From assembly GCA_937941455.1 (NCBI GenBank), contig CALDHM010000006.1, forward strand, positions 16,213 to 80,212: a stretch of 64,000 nt of DNA, in the 5' to 3' direction. The stretch comes from an uncultured Pirellulaceae bacterium. GTDB lineage: Bacteria > Planctomycetota > Planctomycetia > Pirellulales > Pirellulaceae. Both the position numbers and the translations under genes were made by a program. This document shows positions 27,436 to 37,640 of this stretch, in pieces. The stretch's first letter is position 1. Every line of letters starts with the position of its first letter. Below the pieces are notes generated by a model that did not search any database, was not told the origin of the DNA, and was given only the letters and a program-made list of their open reading frames with translations.

Positions 27436-27841
27436 TGCCTTGTCGAACTCCGAACCGGAAGTTGCGAGATTGGGCTTCGATCGTTCGTCGCAGGGAATTC
27501 CGCCGCTCATCCGACGGATGTACCAGGCCCTCTTTCTTGAAAGGAGGTGTTACCGACGGATGGATCCGGATCTCGGATGTGCCTGGCGTGGCCCTGGCGC
27601 CGGTTTGCTCAGGTCCAGCATGTCCGACTTCTCAAACGCAAGCCGACTCGATTGCCGGTTTCCTGGCAACTGGACTTCCAGGCTTCGCGATGCGCGTAGC
27701 GCATTTTGGATTTGCCGATAACCGCCCATCATTTGCTGACGGAGGGAGCCCCCCCCCTTGCATGGGCGGTGAGGTCGAGCTGGATTCTGTTATTTGGCTC
27801 GCCGAGATTCACCCACCCTTTGGATTGAAGGAACTGAACCC
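27436..27841. other. Intergenic region before the TSUP permease
   Basis: This 406-base stretch has long open frames on the plus strand (27435-27869 in one frame) but no recognisable motif or good start, and a C9 run at 27749-27757. A GAAGGA-like site just before 27842 serves the permease. I treat the rest as non-coding or decayed. Confidence 0.4.
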
Positions 27842-28903
27842 GTGTGGACGATTGTCGGAGCATTATTGATTGGCCTGTTGTTGGGACTGCTCGGCTCTGG
27901 CGGTTCGATTTTGACGGTACCTGTCCTCGTTTATTTGCTTGGGCATGAAGCGAAGCCGGCGATTGCAGAATCCCTGGCGATTGTCGGCGGTATTTCGGCC
28001 GCGGGGGCGATTCCCTACGCAGCGGCGCGGCAGATCGATTGGCGGAATGCTTGGTTTTTCGGGATCCCTGGCATGATCGGGACCTACCTGGGAGCTGGGT
28101 TGGCTCATTATGTGGCTGCGGTCGTGCAATTGATTCTGTTTGCTGGAGTGATGCTCCTGGCGGCTTGGATGATGTTTCGCCAAAGCCCCCCCCCTGATGA
28201 AGCTTCGGAGGCCAATGGCTCCGATCATCGACATCCGCTGTGGAAAATCGTCGTTGAAGGACTGGTGGTGGGGATCATCACCGGTTTAGTCGGTGTCGGC
28301 GGAGGTTTTTTGATCATTCCGGCACTGGTCCTGTTGGGAGGCCTGCCGATGCGATTGGCCGTTGGAACGAGCCTGGTGGTGATCGCCATTAAATCGTTTG
28401 TCGGCTTTTTGAAGTATCTCGATGTGCTGGCCGACAGCGGGCACCATCTCGATTGGATCACTGTCGCGTGGTTCATGGGGATCGGCATCGCTGGGACGAT
28501 TGCCGGTAAATCACTGGGGTCGTTGATGAACCAGAAGGCCCTCCAGAGAACCTTTGCTATTTTCTTGGTTATGATGGGTCTGTTTGTCTTCAGTCAAGAA
28601 GTCCCCAAACTTTTCGGCGCTAAAAAATTAACAGCAGGCACTGGCCAGCCAGCCTCGGTGGAGCCCACCACGAAAGCCGCTAGCGACCCAGCAATGGCTT
28701 CGGTCGCCAATCAGGCTGACCAACAGGAACAGGCTGTTGAACCGCAAGTCGCCAAGTTCGACATGCCACGAACCCCCAAGGATGCGCTACAGGAACTCAA
28801 GGCTGGCAACGTCCGATTTCTCGAAGGCAAATTGATCAATCCGCACCGCGAATCGAATTACCGCGAATCGCTCTGCTTGAGACCCAACATCCATTTGCGG
28901 TGA
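27842..28903 (+). CDS. TSUP (TauE/SafE) permease with truncated carbonic anhydrase tail
   Basis: Residues 1-260 form a TSUP permease. It has about eight hydrophobic segments and two family repeats, GLLLGLLGSGGSILTVPVLVYL at the N-terminus and GIITGLVGVGGGFLIIPALVLLGG near 150. TSUP proteins move sulfite, sulfoacetate or related sulfur compounds across the inner membrane. A Gln/Ala/Pro-rich linker follows and then the start of a beta-carbonic anhydrase domain (TPKDALQELKAGNVRFLEGK). The frame is lost near 28870 and ends at a TGA at 28903. The GTG at 27842 has AAGGA upstream and gives the normal permease N-terminus. Confidence 0.82.
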   Translation: MWTIVGALLIGLLLGLLGSGGSILTVPVLVYLLGHEAKPAIAESLAIVGGISAAGAIPYAAARQIDWRNAWFFGIPGMIGTYLGAGLAHYVAAVVQLILFAGVMLLAAWMMFRQSPPPDEASEANGSDHRHPLWKIVVEGLVVGIITGLVGVGGGFLIIPALVLLGGLPMRLAVGTSLVVIAIKSFVGFLKYLDVLADSGHHLDWITVAWFMGIGIAGTIAGKSLGSLMNQKALQRTFAIFLVMMGLFVFSQEVPKLFGAKKLTAGTGQPASVEPTTKAASDPAMASVANQADQQEQAVEPQVAKFDMPRTPKDALQELKAGNVRFLEGKLINPHRESNYRESLCLRPNIHLR

Positions 28904-29372
28904 TTATTGGTTGCAGCGATTCTCGAGCGCCGCCCACAGTGATTTTCGATCAAGGTTTAGGGGATCTATTCATCATTCGCAATGCGGGCAACATCGTCGA
29001 TACGGCGGTCCTGGCGAGTGCCGAATATGCCGTGCATTATTTGAAAACGAATCTAATCGTCGTGCTCGGTCATACTCACTGCGGCGCGATCACGGCAGCG
29101 GTCGATCACGTGGGCGAAAATCGGGACAACCCGGACGATTTGCTCGAGTTGCTTCGCAGGCTGAACGACTCGATCCAGCCTCTGGAAGATGCGCAACCGA
29201 GGTCTAAGCGAAGCGATGCGTGGGAACGGTCAACAACGTGCGATTCGGTGTCAAAACGTTAGCGGAAACCCACGATCTGTCCCGACATTTAGCGGCCGGT
29301 GACATCTTGATCGTCGGCGCGGTTTATGACATTCATTCGGGTGCCGTTCATTTCCTTGACGAAAATCCGTGA
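28873..29372 (+). pseudogene. Frameshifted remainder of a beta-carbonic anhydrase domain
   Basis: In the next frame the carbonic anhydrase continues as HPFAVIIGCSDSRAPP, FIIRNAGN and LGHTHCGAI, so all zinc ligands (Cys, Asp, His, Cys) are still encoded. A second frame change near 29215-29240 leads to VNNVRFGVKTLAE and VGAVYDIHSGAVHFL, the usual C-terminus, ending with TGA at 29370-29372; some residues between these parts are missing. The original gene was probably a TSUP-carbonic anhydrase fusion. Sequencing error could explain one shift, but not easily the missing segment. Confidence 0.75.
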
Positions 29373-30241
29373 TCGCTGCCGCGCGGTAGCTTCGTCCGCT
29401 TTCGTCGGCGGATCCAGCGGCAAAACTGTTCCCTCAGGGCAACCGCTTGCCGATGATGCGCGACGATTTCGCCCGCGACGAGCGCTCCCCACTCGTTGGC
29501 CGGCAAGTGGGCGACGAGCATTTGGTATCTGGCCTGTGCGCCGAGGTGATCGTTGAGCGTTCCCAGCAATTCCTGCATGCGGAGAACTTCGCGATTCGCC
29601 CGCTTGGCCGCGGCTTGCTCTAGGAGCAACTCTCGGGCGTAGCGCAGGCGTTTGGCGGCGATGCGGATGCGATGCAGTTGTTTGAAATCTGGTTGTGGCG
29701 TTTGCAAGGCGATCTCGAGTTGCGTCTGAAGTTCACCGATCGCCGTGGTCGAAAACTCGCTGAGCGATCCAAATTGGCGGTCGTTCCGCCAGCGAATTTT
29801 TTTCAGCAAAGACTTTCGGGAATGGTCGCGGAGCCGGCTGCGGACGGTGTGGCGAAATTCCTTGTCGAGCCTCTTGCGTTGGGCTGACATTTGATTTTCG
29901 AGAGCTTTCTTCAGATCGGCTGGCAAGTCGCATTGGCCGAGCTGCGCGATGAAGACATCGAGATCCCGCAGAGGGCCTGCCGAGCGGCGGACGTCTTGGA
30001 GCCAGCGCTTGACCGTACGCCATCCTCGTTTGATCAACGGGCAAAACACGTCGAGAACGGAGACAGCGCGACGGCAGGCCACACGCAGTCGGTGAATTTG
30101 CCGAACGTTATCGACGAGTTTTGCACGGGTCGCGCGGTGGCGAGGGAGTGCGTCAAATACGCGCGACAGCGAGCGATCCAGTTGCTCTGCGGCGACGGTT
30201 GCAGGTCGAGGAGTGTCGGAACGAGATCGTGGAGCGACCAT
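29348..30241 (-). CDS. CHAD domain protein
   Basis: This 297-residue, very basic helical protein has the CHAD pattern. A conserved-His helix IHRLRVACRRAVSVLDVF lies near residue 50 and the matching LHRIRIAAKRLRYARELL near 200. CHAD domains bind polyphosphate through basic residues and often accompany CYTH/triphosphatase domains, which are not seen here. The 3' end overlaps the carbonic anhydrase remnant by 25 bases on the opposite strand. Confidence 0.88.
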   Translation of the reverse strand: MVAPRSRSDTPRPATVAAEQLDRSLSRVFDALPRHRATRAKLVDNVRQIHRLRVACRRAVSVLDVFCPLIKRGWRTVKRWLQDVRRSAGPLRDLDVFIAQLGQCDLPADLKKALENQMSAQRKRLDKEFRHTVRSRLRDHSRKSLLKKIRWRNDRQFGSLSEFSTTAIGELQTQLEIALQTPQPDFKQLHRIRIAAKRLRYARELLLEQAAAKRANREVLRMQELLGTLNDHLGAQARYQMLVAHLPANEWGALVAGEIVAHHRQAVALREQFCRWIRRRKRTKLPRGSDHGFSSRK

Positions 30242-30532
30242 GAGAAATCACTGCTTTGTTCGCCAATGTTGCGGTATTTCGCAATGCCGTTGCCCGCGCG
30301 ACACCTGGTAATCTGGGTAGTTTGCGCTCTGCGGAAAGGCCGGTCAATACACCCCCCCAAAAGTGTGTGACCCTTTACCGTATCGACGATTTTCCGACCA
30401 TTACAGTAGACTTTGGGCGTACCTAAGGCGTTTTTAATGGGCTTGAGCTTTCAGATCCACATGATGTCCTGAGCGCTCGATAGCCACCTGGATCGGCAGA
30501 TTTCCGGACCTTTAGCGCGAGACATTGGGCAC

Positions 30533-31213
30533 ATGCAAGAGTTTCATTTTCCCAACTGGGTGAATCGCTTCACCGTGATTCTGATTTTGGGTGGTTTGGC
30601 GATCGGGGGCTATTTGGCAACCTGCTTGTTTGCCGCGACCCATCCATTGATTGTCAACGTTGGCCACCAACCTAAACAGCCCTTGCCGTTTAGTCACAAA
30701 ATCCACGCTGGCCAGTTGAAACTGGATTGCCGTTACTGCCACAACACGGTGGAGCAAGCGGCTCATGCCGCGATTCCACCGACGGCAACTTGCGGCAATT
30801 GCCACGGCGGCAACCGCGTAAAGGAAGGCCAAACGCTCGGGGTGATCAGAGGCGAGAGCGTCCTGCTCGAACAAGTCCGCTCGAGCCTGGAGACGGGGGA
30901 TCCGATCGAATGGGTGCGCGTGCACAACGTCCCTGATTTCGTCTATTTCAATCATGCGGCTCACGTGACGCGCGGCGTGAGTTGCGTGTCGTGCCACGGC
31001 CGCATCGATACGATGGAGGTCGTAACCCAAGTAGAACCGATGTCGATGAAATGGTGCCTCGATTGCCATCGCAATCCGGCGCCGCACATTCGCGATCCAG
31101 AACTGGTTACTCAACTCGATTTCAAGCCTGAAGACCCGGAGGCGTACGGCCGCGAATGGGTGGAAAAATTGGGCATCAAACCGAATCTCAACTGTTCAAC
31201 TTGTCACCGATGA
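30533..31213 (+). CDS. actA: Alternative complex III pentaheme cytochrome c (ActA)
   Basis: This 226-residue protein has one N-terminal transmembrane helix (VILILGGLAIGGYLATCLF) and five CxxCH heme-binding motifs: CRYCH, CGNCH, CVSCH, CLDCH and CSTCH. This is the ActA arrangement. ActA passes electrons from the ActB/ActC core towards periplasmic cytochrome c or the oxidase. It is the first gene of the respiratory block and its stop overlaps the actB start as ATGA. The 290 bases upstream hold the probable operon promoter. Confidence 0.94.
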   Translation: MQEFHFPNWVNRFTVILILGGLAIGGYLATCLFAATHPLIVNVGHQPKQPLPFSHKIHAGQLKLDCRYCHNTVEQAAHAAIPPTATCGNCHGGNRVKEGQTLGVIRGESVLLEQVRSSLETGDPIEWVRVHNVPDFVYFNHAAHVTRGVSCVSCHGRIDTMEVVTQVEPMSMKWCLDCHRNPAPHIRDPELVTQLDFKPEDPEAYGREWVEKLGIKPNLNCSTCHR

Positions 31214-34200
31214 ACCACATCACACCGAATAGCTTCGGCGGCGAACGTAAGGCCGCGTTTAATTATCAGTCGTTCGAGCAGTTGAACGAAACTCCGGAGA
31301 TGCAACAAGCCATCGAGCGAGAGTTCGGTGCGGCTCTGGAGGGGGAGGCGGGAGACGGCTTTTCCCGGCGCCGCTGGCTGCAGCTGATGGGTGCCTCCTT
31401 GGCTTTGGGCGCCGCGGCGGGCTGTCGGTACCAGCAAGATCGCTTGTTGCCGCATGCCTTCCGGCCGCAAAATCGGATTCCTGGCAAGCCGGTGTCCTAC
31501 GCCTCCATGATCGATTTCATGGGAGTAGCTCATCCGATTGAGGCAACCAGCTACGACGGCCGCCCGATTAAACTCGACGGTAATCGACTACATCCTGAGA
31601 CGCTGGGGTTGTCAGAGAGGACTCCTGGTCCCTCGACGGCCTTCACGCAAGGCCGCGTTCTCGAATTGTATGATCCGGATCGCCTGCGGATGCCTTTGCA
31701 ACGCGAGGGGGAACAGTTCAAGGAATCGACGTGGCAGGCCGTAATCGGCCAGCTGCGTAGCGTACTCGGCGGCGCGGATTTGAGCTCGGTAGCCATTCTA
31801 GCCGAGCCGACGTCCTCGCCTTCATTGCAACGCATTTTCAAGGAAATTTCGGCGCGGGGGGGGCACGTCCATCACTTTACCGCGCTGCATGATGACCACG
31901 CTCGGGCGGGCTCCAAGGTGGCCTTCGGGCAGGTCGTGCGACCGCGCTTTGAATTCGACAAAGCACGCGTGATCGTATGCCTCGACGCCGATCCCTTGTT
32001 GATGGATGGATCGGCGATTCGCAACCACCGTTTGTTCGTCGCTGGCCGCGATGTCGATCACAGTGATGCGATCAGCCGCCTGTACTGCGTCGAAAGCGAT
32101 TACTCGACAACGGGAGCCTGCGCCGATCATCGGATGTCGCTCCCCAGTTCGCAGATCGGGAGTTTTCTGGGAGCTTTGGCGGCGGCCATCAATGAACGGG
32201 AGGCTGGCGATCCGGTCGATCGTGGCTTGAAGTACCGCGATAAGCTCCTGGCTGCCATGGCGCAGGATTTGGTCGATCATCAAGGGGCGGGGGTGATTGT
32301 GGTTGGCGATCGGCAACCCCCCGAAGTTCATGCGGCAGCCCATTGGCTCAACCAGAAACTGGGGAACGTCGGCAAAACGGTTTCTTATGTGGCGCCGCTG
32401 GATGCCGAACGGAGCCCAGTCGTCCAATCGCTGGTCGATCTGGGGAACAAGATCAGTAGTGGCTCGATCAAGTCGCTGATCGTGGTCGGCGGCAACCCTG
32501 TTTTCGACGCGCCGCAGGAGGCTGGGGTGGCCGATTGGTTCAAAAAGGTCGCGACTACGGTCCATCTGACTTACTACAAAAACGAAACAAGCTTGCTCTG
32601 CGGCTGGGTCTACAATACGGCGCACCCGCTGGAGGCTTGGGGAGATGGTTTGGCGGCGGACGGCTCATGGTGCCTGGCTCAGCCGCTGATTGCTCCTCTG
32701 TTCGATGGCCGCAGTCCGGTCGAGGTGCTGGCCAGTGCGTTGGGTGATGTCGACGTCAGTGGTGAGGCCTACGTCAAGGAGACGGCTCAAGCTCGGTTCG
32801 GTGAAAGCGGTTTCGACAAGCTCTGGCGGCAATCGCTGCACGACGGATTCATCGCCAATTCCGCAGCGGAAAAGGTCACGGTCTCGGCGACCGACGTGCC
32901 GATGCCGGCCAACGACGGCGCTTGGAAGACCCCGTGGGATGGGAAGTCGCTGGAGTTGGTGTTCACCCCTAGCCGTTCGGTTTACGACGGTCGATTCGCC
33001 AACAATGCTTGGTTGCAAGAACTTCCCGATTTCGTCACCAAGATTACGTGGGACAATGCGGCGCTGGTCAATCCGGAAACGGCCAAGGCGCTGGGCTTGC
33101 AGCAAGACCGCATGTACGCCTTTCAAGCCAACGGCCAGGAAGTCCGGCTCCCGGTGCACATCCAGCCTGGCCAGGCGCGGGGCTCGATCGCCGTCGCCAT
33201 TGGCTACGGCCGAACGATGGCCGGAGCGGTCGGTGGCGACGCGAGCAAAAAAATCGCGGTGGGCACCGACGTGTCGCCACTGCGCACTGCCGTTCGCTGG
33301 TTCGTCAACCCGCAAGTCACGGTCAACACATCGTCCAGCACTTCCTATCCTCTGGCAGTCACCCAATCGCCGTGGGAGATCGACAAAACGGGGCGCGACG
33401 AAATCCAGAGGCGGATGTTCGTCAATGAAAAAGGGGAGCGGAGTGCTTTGCTCCGTGAAGGCAGCTTCGCGAGTTACCAGGACTTCAAGAAGAATACTGA
33501 CAAGGATCACGATTCCCACCACGGACATGACTCGAACAACAGTCATGGATCGCACGGCAACGCGTCCGGCAAAGGGCAAGCCCGAGTCGCTGCCTTGCCG
33601 ATCCTGAACAACGTCAGTTACGAGGCGGGCGGTGGCGGCGGCGGCGACGACCACCACGCACACTGGCCCACAGCCTTTCACGAGCACGAATTGTTTGATC
33701 TGACCCCGGGGGTTCGCGAGAAATACCGCGCGGACATCCCCGAGCACAAAAACGTATGGGGCATGACGATCGACCTCAACAAATGCACTGGCTGCAACGC
33801 TTGCGTGGTGGCGTGCCAAGCCGAAAACAACATCCCGATCGTGGGCAAATGGCAAGTCCATCGCGGCCGCGAGATGCACTGGATTCGGATCGACAGTTAC
33901 TTCGGGAACAATCTGTACAACCAAGAAGCGGCCGAGTCGGATGACAAGGTCATCATCCACCAACCGGTCGCTTGCCACCATTGCGAGAATGCACCCTGCG
34001 AAACGGTTTGCCCGGTCGCGGCCACGGTGCACTCGTCCGAGGGGCTGAATGATATGGTTTACAATCGCTGCATCGGCACACGGTACTGCGGCAACAACTG
34101 CCCCTACAAGGTTCGTCGCTTCAACTATCTGAACTATTCCGACGCGGTGACGTTCCTGAAATATCCTTCTCAGTTCGTCGACCGCTTGTCGGCCGGCGAT

Positions 34201-34602
34201 CGGGCTTTGCAGAACTTGGTCATGAACCCCGAGGTGACGATTCGTACCCGCGGGGTGATGGAAAAATGCACTTACTGCGTGCAGCGCATTCAAAACGGCA
34301 AGATCAAGGCCAAGGCGGAGGGGAACCGGCCGCTGGGTGGCAACGAAATCACCACGGCGTGCCAAGACGTCTGCCCGGCCGGGGCCATCAAATTTGGTGA
34401 TCTGAACCACAAGGAGGCGGACGTTCATCACGCAGCGAAAAACCCGCGGGCCTACGCGATGCTGTCGGAACTGAACAACTATCCGCGCACTCGATTCCTG
34501 GCCCGGGTGCGGAATCCGCATCCGGCGTTGATGGATATGGACGATCGAGGAGTGCAAGGGGAAGGGGCCAGCGATACCCTTTCGCCGAACATCGAAGTTT
34601 GA
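31210..34602 (+). CDS. actB: Alternative complex III iron-sulfur/molybdopterin-like subunit (ActB)
   Basis: This protein of about 1130 residues has a twin-arginine signal (FSRRRWLQLMG, residues 51-61, with a Cys near 72). A molybdopterin oxidoreductase-like domain of about 700 residues, expected to lack cofactor in ActB, follows. The C-terminal ferredoxin domain has four Cys groups: CTGCNACVVACQ, CHHCENAPCETVC, CIGTRYCGNNC and CTYC...CQDVC. It holds the Fe-S chain of the complex. Between the two domains is a His/Asp/Gly/Ser-rich linker (about 33495-33660). The start at 31210 was chosen for its overlap with actA; a longer frame from 31156 has no signal-like N-terminus. Confidence 0.93.
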   Translation: MNHITPNSFGGERKAAFNYQSFEQLNETPEMQQAIEREFGAALEGEAGDGFSRRRWLQLMGASLALGAAAGCRYQQDRLLPHAFRPQNRIPGKPVSYASMIDFMGVAHPIEATSYDGRPIKLDGNRLHPETLGLSERTPGPSTAFTQGRVLELYDPDRLRMPLQREGEQFKESTWQAVIGQLRSVLGGADLSSVAILAEPTSSPSLQRIFKEISARGGHVHHFTALHDDHARAGSKVAFGQVVRPRFEFDKARVIVCLDADPLLMDGSAIRNHRLFVAGRDVDHSDAISRLYCVESDYSTTGACADHRMSLPSSQIGSFLGALAAAINEREAGDPVDRGLKYRDKLLAAMAQDLVDHQGAGVIVVGDRQPPEVHAAAHWLNQKLGNVGKTVSYVAPLDAERSPVVQSLVDLGNKISSGSIKSLIVVGGNPVFDAPQEAGVADWFKKVATTVHLTYYKNETSLLCGWVYNTAHPLEAWGDGLAADGSWCLAQPLIAPLFDGRSPVEVLASALGDVDVSGEAYVKETAQARFGESGFDKLWRQSLHDGFIANSAAEKVTVSATDVPMPANDGAWKTPWDGKSLELVFTPSRSVYDGRFANNAWLQELPDFVTKITWDNAALVNPETAKALGLQQDRMYAFQANGQEVRLPVHIQPGQARGSIAVAIGYGRTMAGAVGGDASKKIAVGTDVSPLRTAVRWFVNPQVTVNTSSSTSYPLAVTQSPWEIDKTGRDEIQRRMFVNEKGERSALLREGSFASYQDFKKNTDKDHDSHHGHDSNNSHGSHGNASGKGQARVAALPILNNVSYEAGGGGGGDDHHAHWPTAFHEHELFDLTPGVREKYRADIPEHKNVWGMTIDLNKCTGCNACVVACQAENNIPIVGKWQVHRGREMHWIRIDSYFGNNLYNQEAAESDDKVIIHQPVACHHCENAPCETVCPVAATVHSSEGLNDMVYNRCIGTRYCGNNCPYKVRRFNYLNYSDAVTFLKYPSQFVDRLSAGDRALQNLVMNPEVTIRTRGVMEKCTYCVQRIQNGKIKAKAEGNRPLGGNEITTACQDVCPAGAIKFGDLNHKEADVHHAAKNPRAYAMLSELNNYPRTRFLARVRNPHPALMDMDDRGVQGEGASDTLSPNIEV

Positions 34603-34685
34603 CGCCGCGAGCGGGGAACCGCTGCGGGAATCGTACCTAGCAGATTCGAATCAACAACCGTAGACAATTTTGAGAAACTGAGATC

Positions 34686-36113
<1,428 letters not shown>

Positions 36114-36196
36114 ATCGAGGCGTTGATTTGCCCCTTCTGAGCGAAACGGACGAACTGTAATCGATCAAACCTTTTTTCAAACAATCCAAACGAACC

Positions 36197-37585
36197 ATGG
36201 CACATTCGCATAAACACGAAAAACCGGTCGAAACGGGACCAAAGTCGCGGCTGATCTCGCTGGTCGCGCAATTTGATGATCCCCATGCGTTGGTGGTCGC
36301 TTGCGATCGCGCCCGGGAGGCCGGTTACAAACAGTTCGATGCTTACTCGCCGTTTCCGGTGCACGGAATCGACGATGCGATCGGCATCCGCCGGACGCGA
36401 CTGCCGTTTTTTGTCTTGGCGGTAGCGTTAGGTGCTTGCGTATTCGCCTTGTTCCTACAGTACTACGTCAACGCTACGGACGAGTCGCCGATCTTTCCCG
36501 GTTACAAGTTTTTCATCTCGGGCAAGCCGTTGTTTAGTTTGCCCGCGAATATCCCGGTGACCTTCGAAATCATCGTGTTGTCCAGCGCGTTCGCGACGTT
36601 CTTCGGCATGTGGATTTTGAACGGCTTGCCGCGATTGGCGAACCCTCTGCAACGGATCCCCATGTTTCGCCGAGCAACGAATGACAAGTTCTTTTTGGTG
36701 CTGGAAGCGAAAGACGACAAATTCAGCGAAAACCGCAGCCGCCAGCAACTGGAGGAATGGGGGGCGACGGCCATTGAGGAATGCCACGAAGATCTGACCG
36801 ATCAGAAAATCCCCGCGGGATTGCGGCGTGCGGGCATCTTGTTGTTGTTCGCATTGCTGCTCCCTCCTGCCCTTATCTACCGCGTCTCGGGGATGACCTA
36901 CCGCCAACCTCGACTCCACGTCGTGCCTGATATGGATTGGCAAGACCGGTACAACCCGCAAACGCGGGGTCCGAACATCGGCACTCCCGAGCGACCGCGA
37001 CCCCTATTCGCCGATGGCCGCGCGATGCGGAAGCCGGTTCCGGGTACAATTGCCCGTGGGGATTTGACCGAGAACGACGAATATTTCCGCGGCTACAAGA
37101 CCGGGACGGCCCCCAGCGAAAGTCAATCGGGACCCTACGCCGCGATCCAAGACGGCATGGCGGCTCCGGAGACTCCGCCAGAACCGGAGTGGGTCGACGT
37201 CTTTCCGGAAGATATCACGGTCGATGCAGATTTTGTCAAACGAGGCAAGCAGCGGTTTGAGATCTATTGCGTCGCTTGTCACGGCTATGACGGCAACGGC
37301 GAGGGACTCGTGAATCAGCGGGCCGTATCGCTGGCAGCCACGGGTGATGCGGCCTGGACGGCCGCCAAGTCGCTGCATGATCCGGCGGTCAAGTCTCAGC
37401 CCGTGGGGCGAATTTTCGATACGATTTCCAACGGTCGTGCCACGATGGGCCCCTACAAGGACCAGATTCCGGTGAAGGACCGTTGGGCGATCGCCGCCTA
37501 TGTGAAAGCCTTGCAAAAGACGGGAATCAAAAGCCCGGCAGATCTGGCGAATGACCAAGGCACAGCCACGCCCGCAGGAAACTAG
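36197..37585 (+). CDS. Fused ActD-ActE: DUF3341 domain plus monoheme cytochrome c
   Basis: This 462-residue protein starts with a DUF3341 (ActD) part in residues 1-210, with two hydrophobic helices and an AREAGYKQFDAYSPFPVHG motif near the N-terminus. Another transmembrane helix follows near residue 220. The second part is a c-type cytochrome with the heme site YCVACHGYDGNGEG near 360 and a Met ligand in NGRATMGPY near 415. ActD and ActE are separate in the best-known complexes, so this is a fusion. It should add a periplasmic heme to ACIII. Confidence 0.92.
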   Translation: MAHSHKHEKPVETGPKSRLISLVAQFDDPHALVVACDRAREAGYKQFDAYSPFPVHGIDDAIGIRRTRLPFFVLAVALGACVFALFLQYYVNATDESPIFPGYKFFISGKPLFSLPANIPVTFEIIVLSSAFATFFGMWILNGLPRLANPLQRIPMFRRATNDKFFLVLEAKDDKFSENRSRQQLEEWGATAIEECHEDLTDQKIPAGLRRAGILLLFALLLPPALIYRVSGMTYRQPRLHVVPDMDWQDRYNPQTRGPNIGTPERPRPLFADGRAMRKPVPGTIARGDLTENDEYFRGYKTGTAPSESQSGPYAAIQDGMAAPETPPEPEWVDVFPEDITVDADFVKRGKQRFEIYCVACHGYDGNGEGLVNQRAVSLAATGDAAWTAAKSLHDPAVKSQPVGRIFDTISNGRATMGPYKDQIPVKDRWAIAAYVKALQKTGIKSPADLANDQGTATPAGN

Positions 37586-37640
37586 CCCTTAACACGATTA
37601 GTCCACAGGTAGCAACTTTTAACCAACAGACGTTAGCCAC

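Noticed and set aside
27435..27869. A plus-strand frame of 144 codons between the candidate selenoprotein and the permease
   Set aside because: No recognisable motif or start signal, and it runs into the permease start in another frame. I kept it only as part of the unexplained spacer.
32665..34557. A 630-codon open frame on the minus strand inside actB
   Set aside because: It runs antisense to the ferredoxin and linker parts of ActB, whose motifs are all intact. The peptide has no domain and is Arg/His/Val-rich, as expected of a shadow frame.
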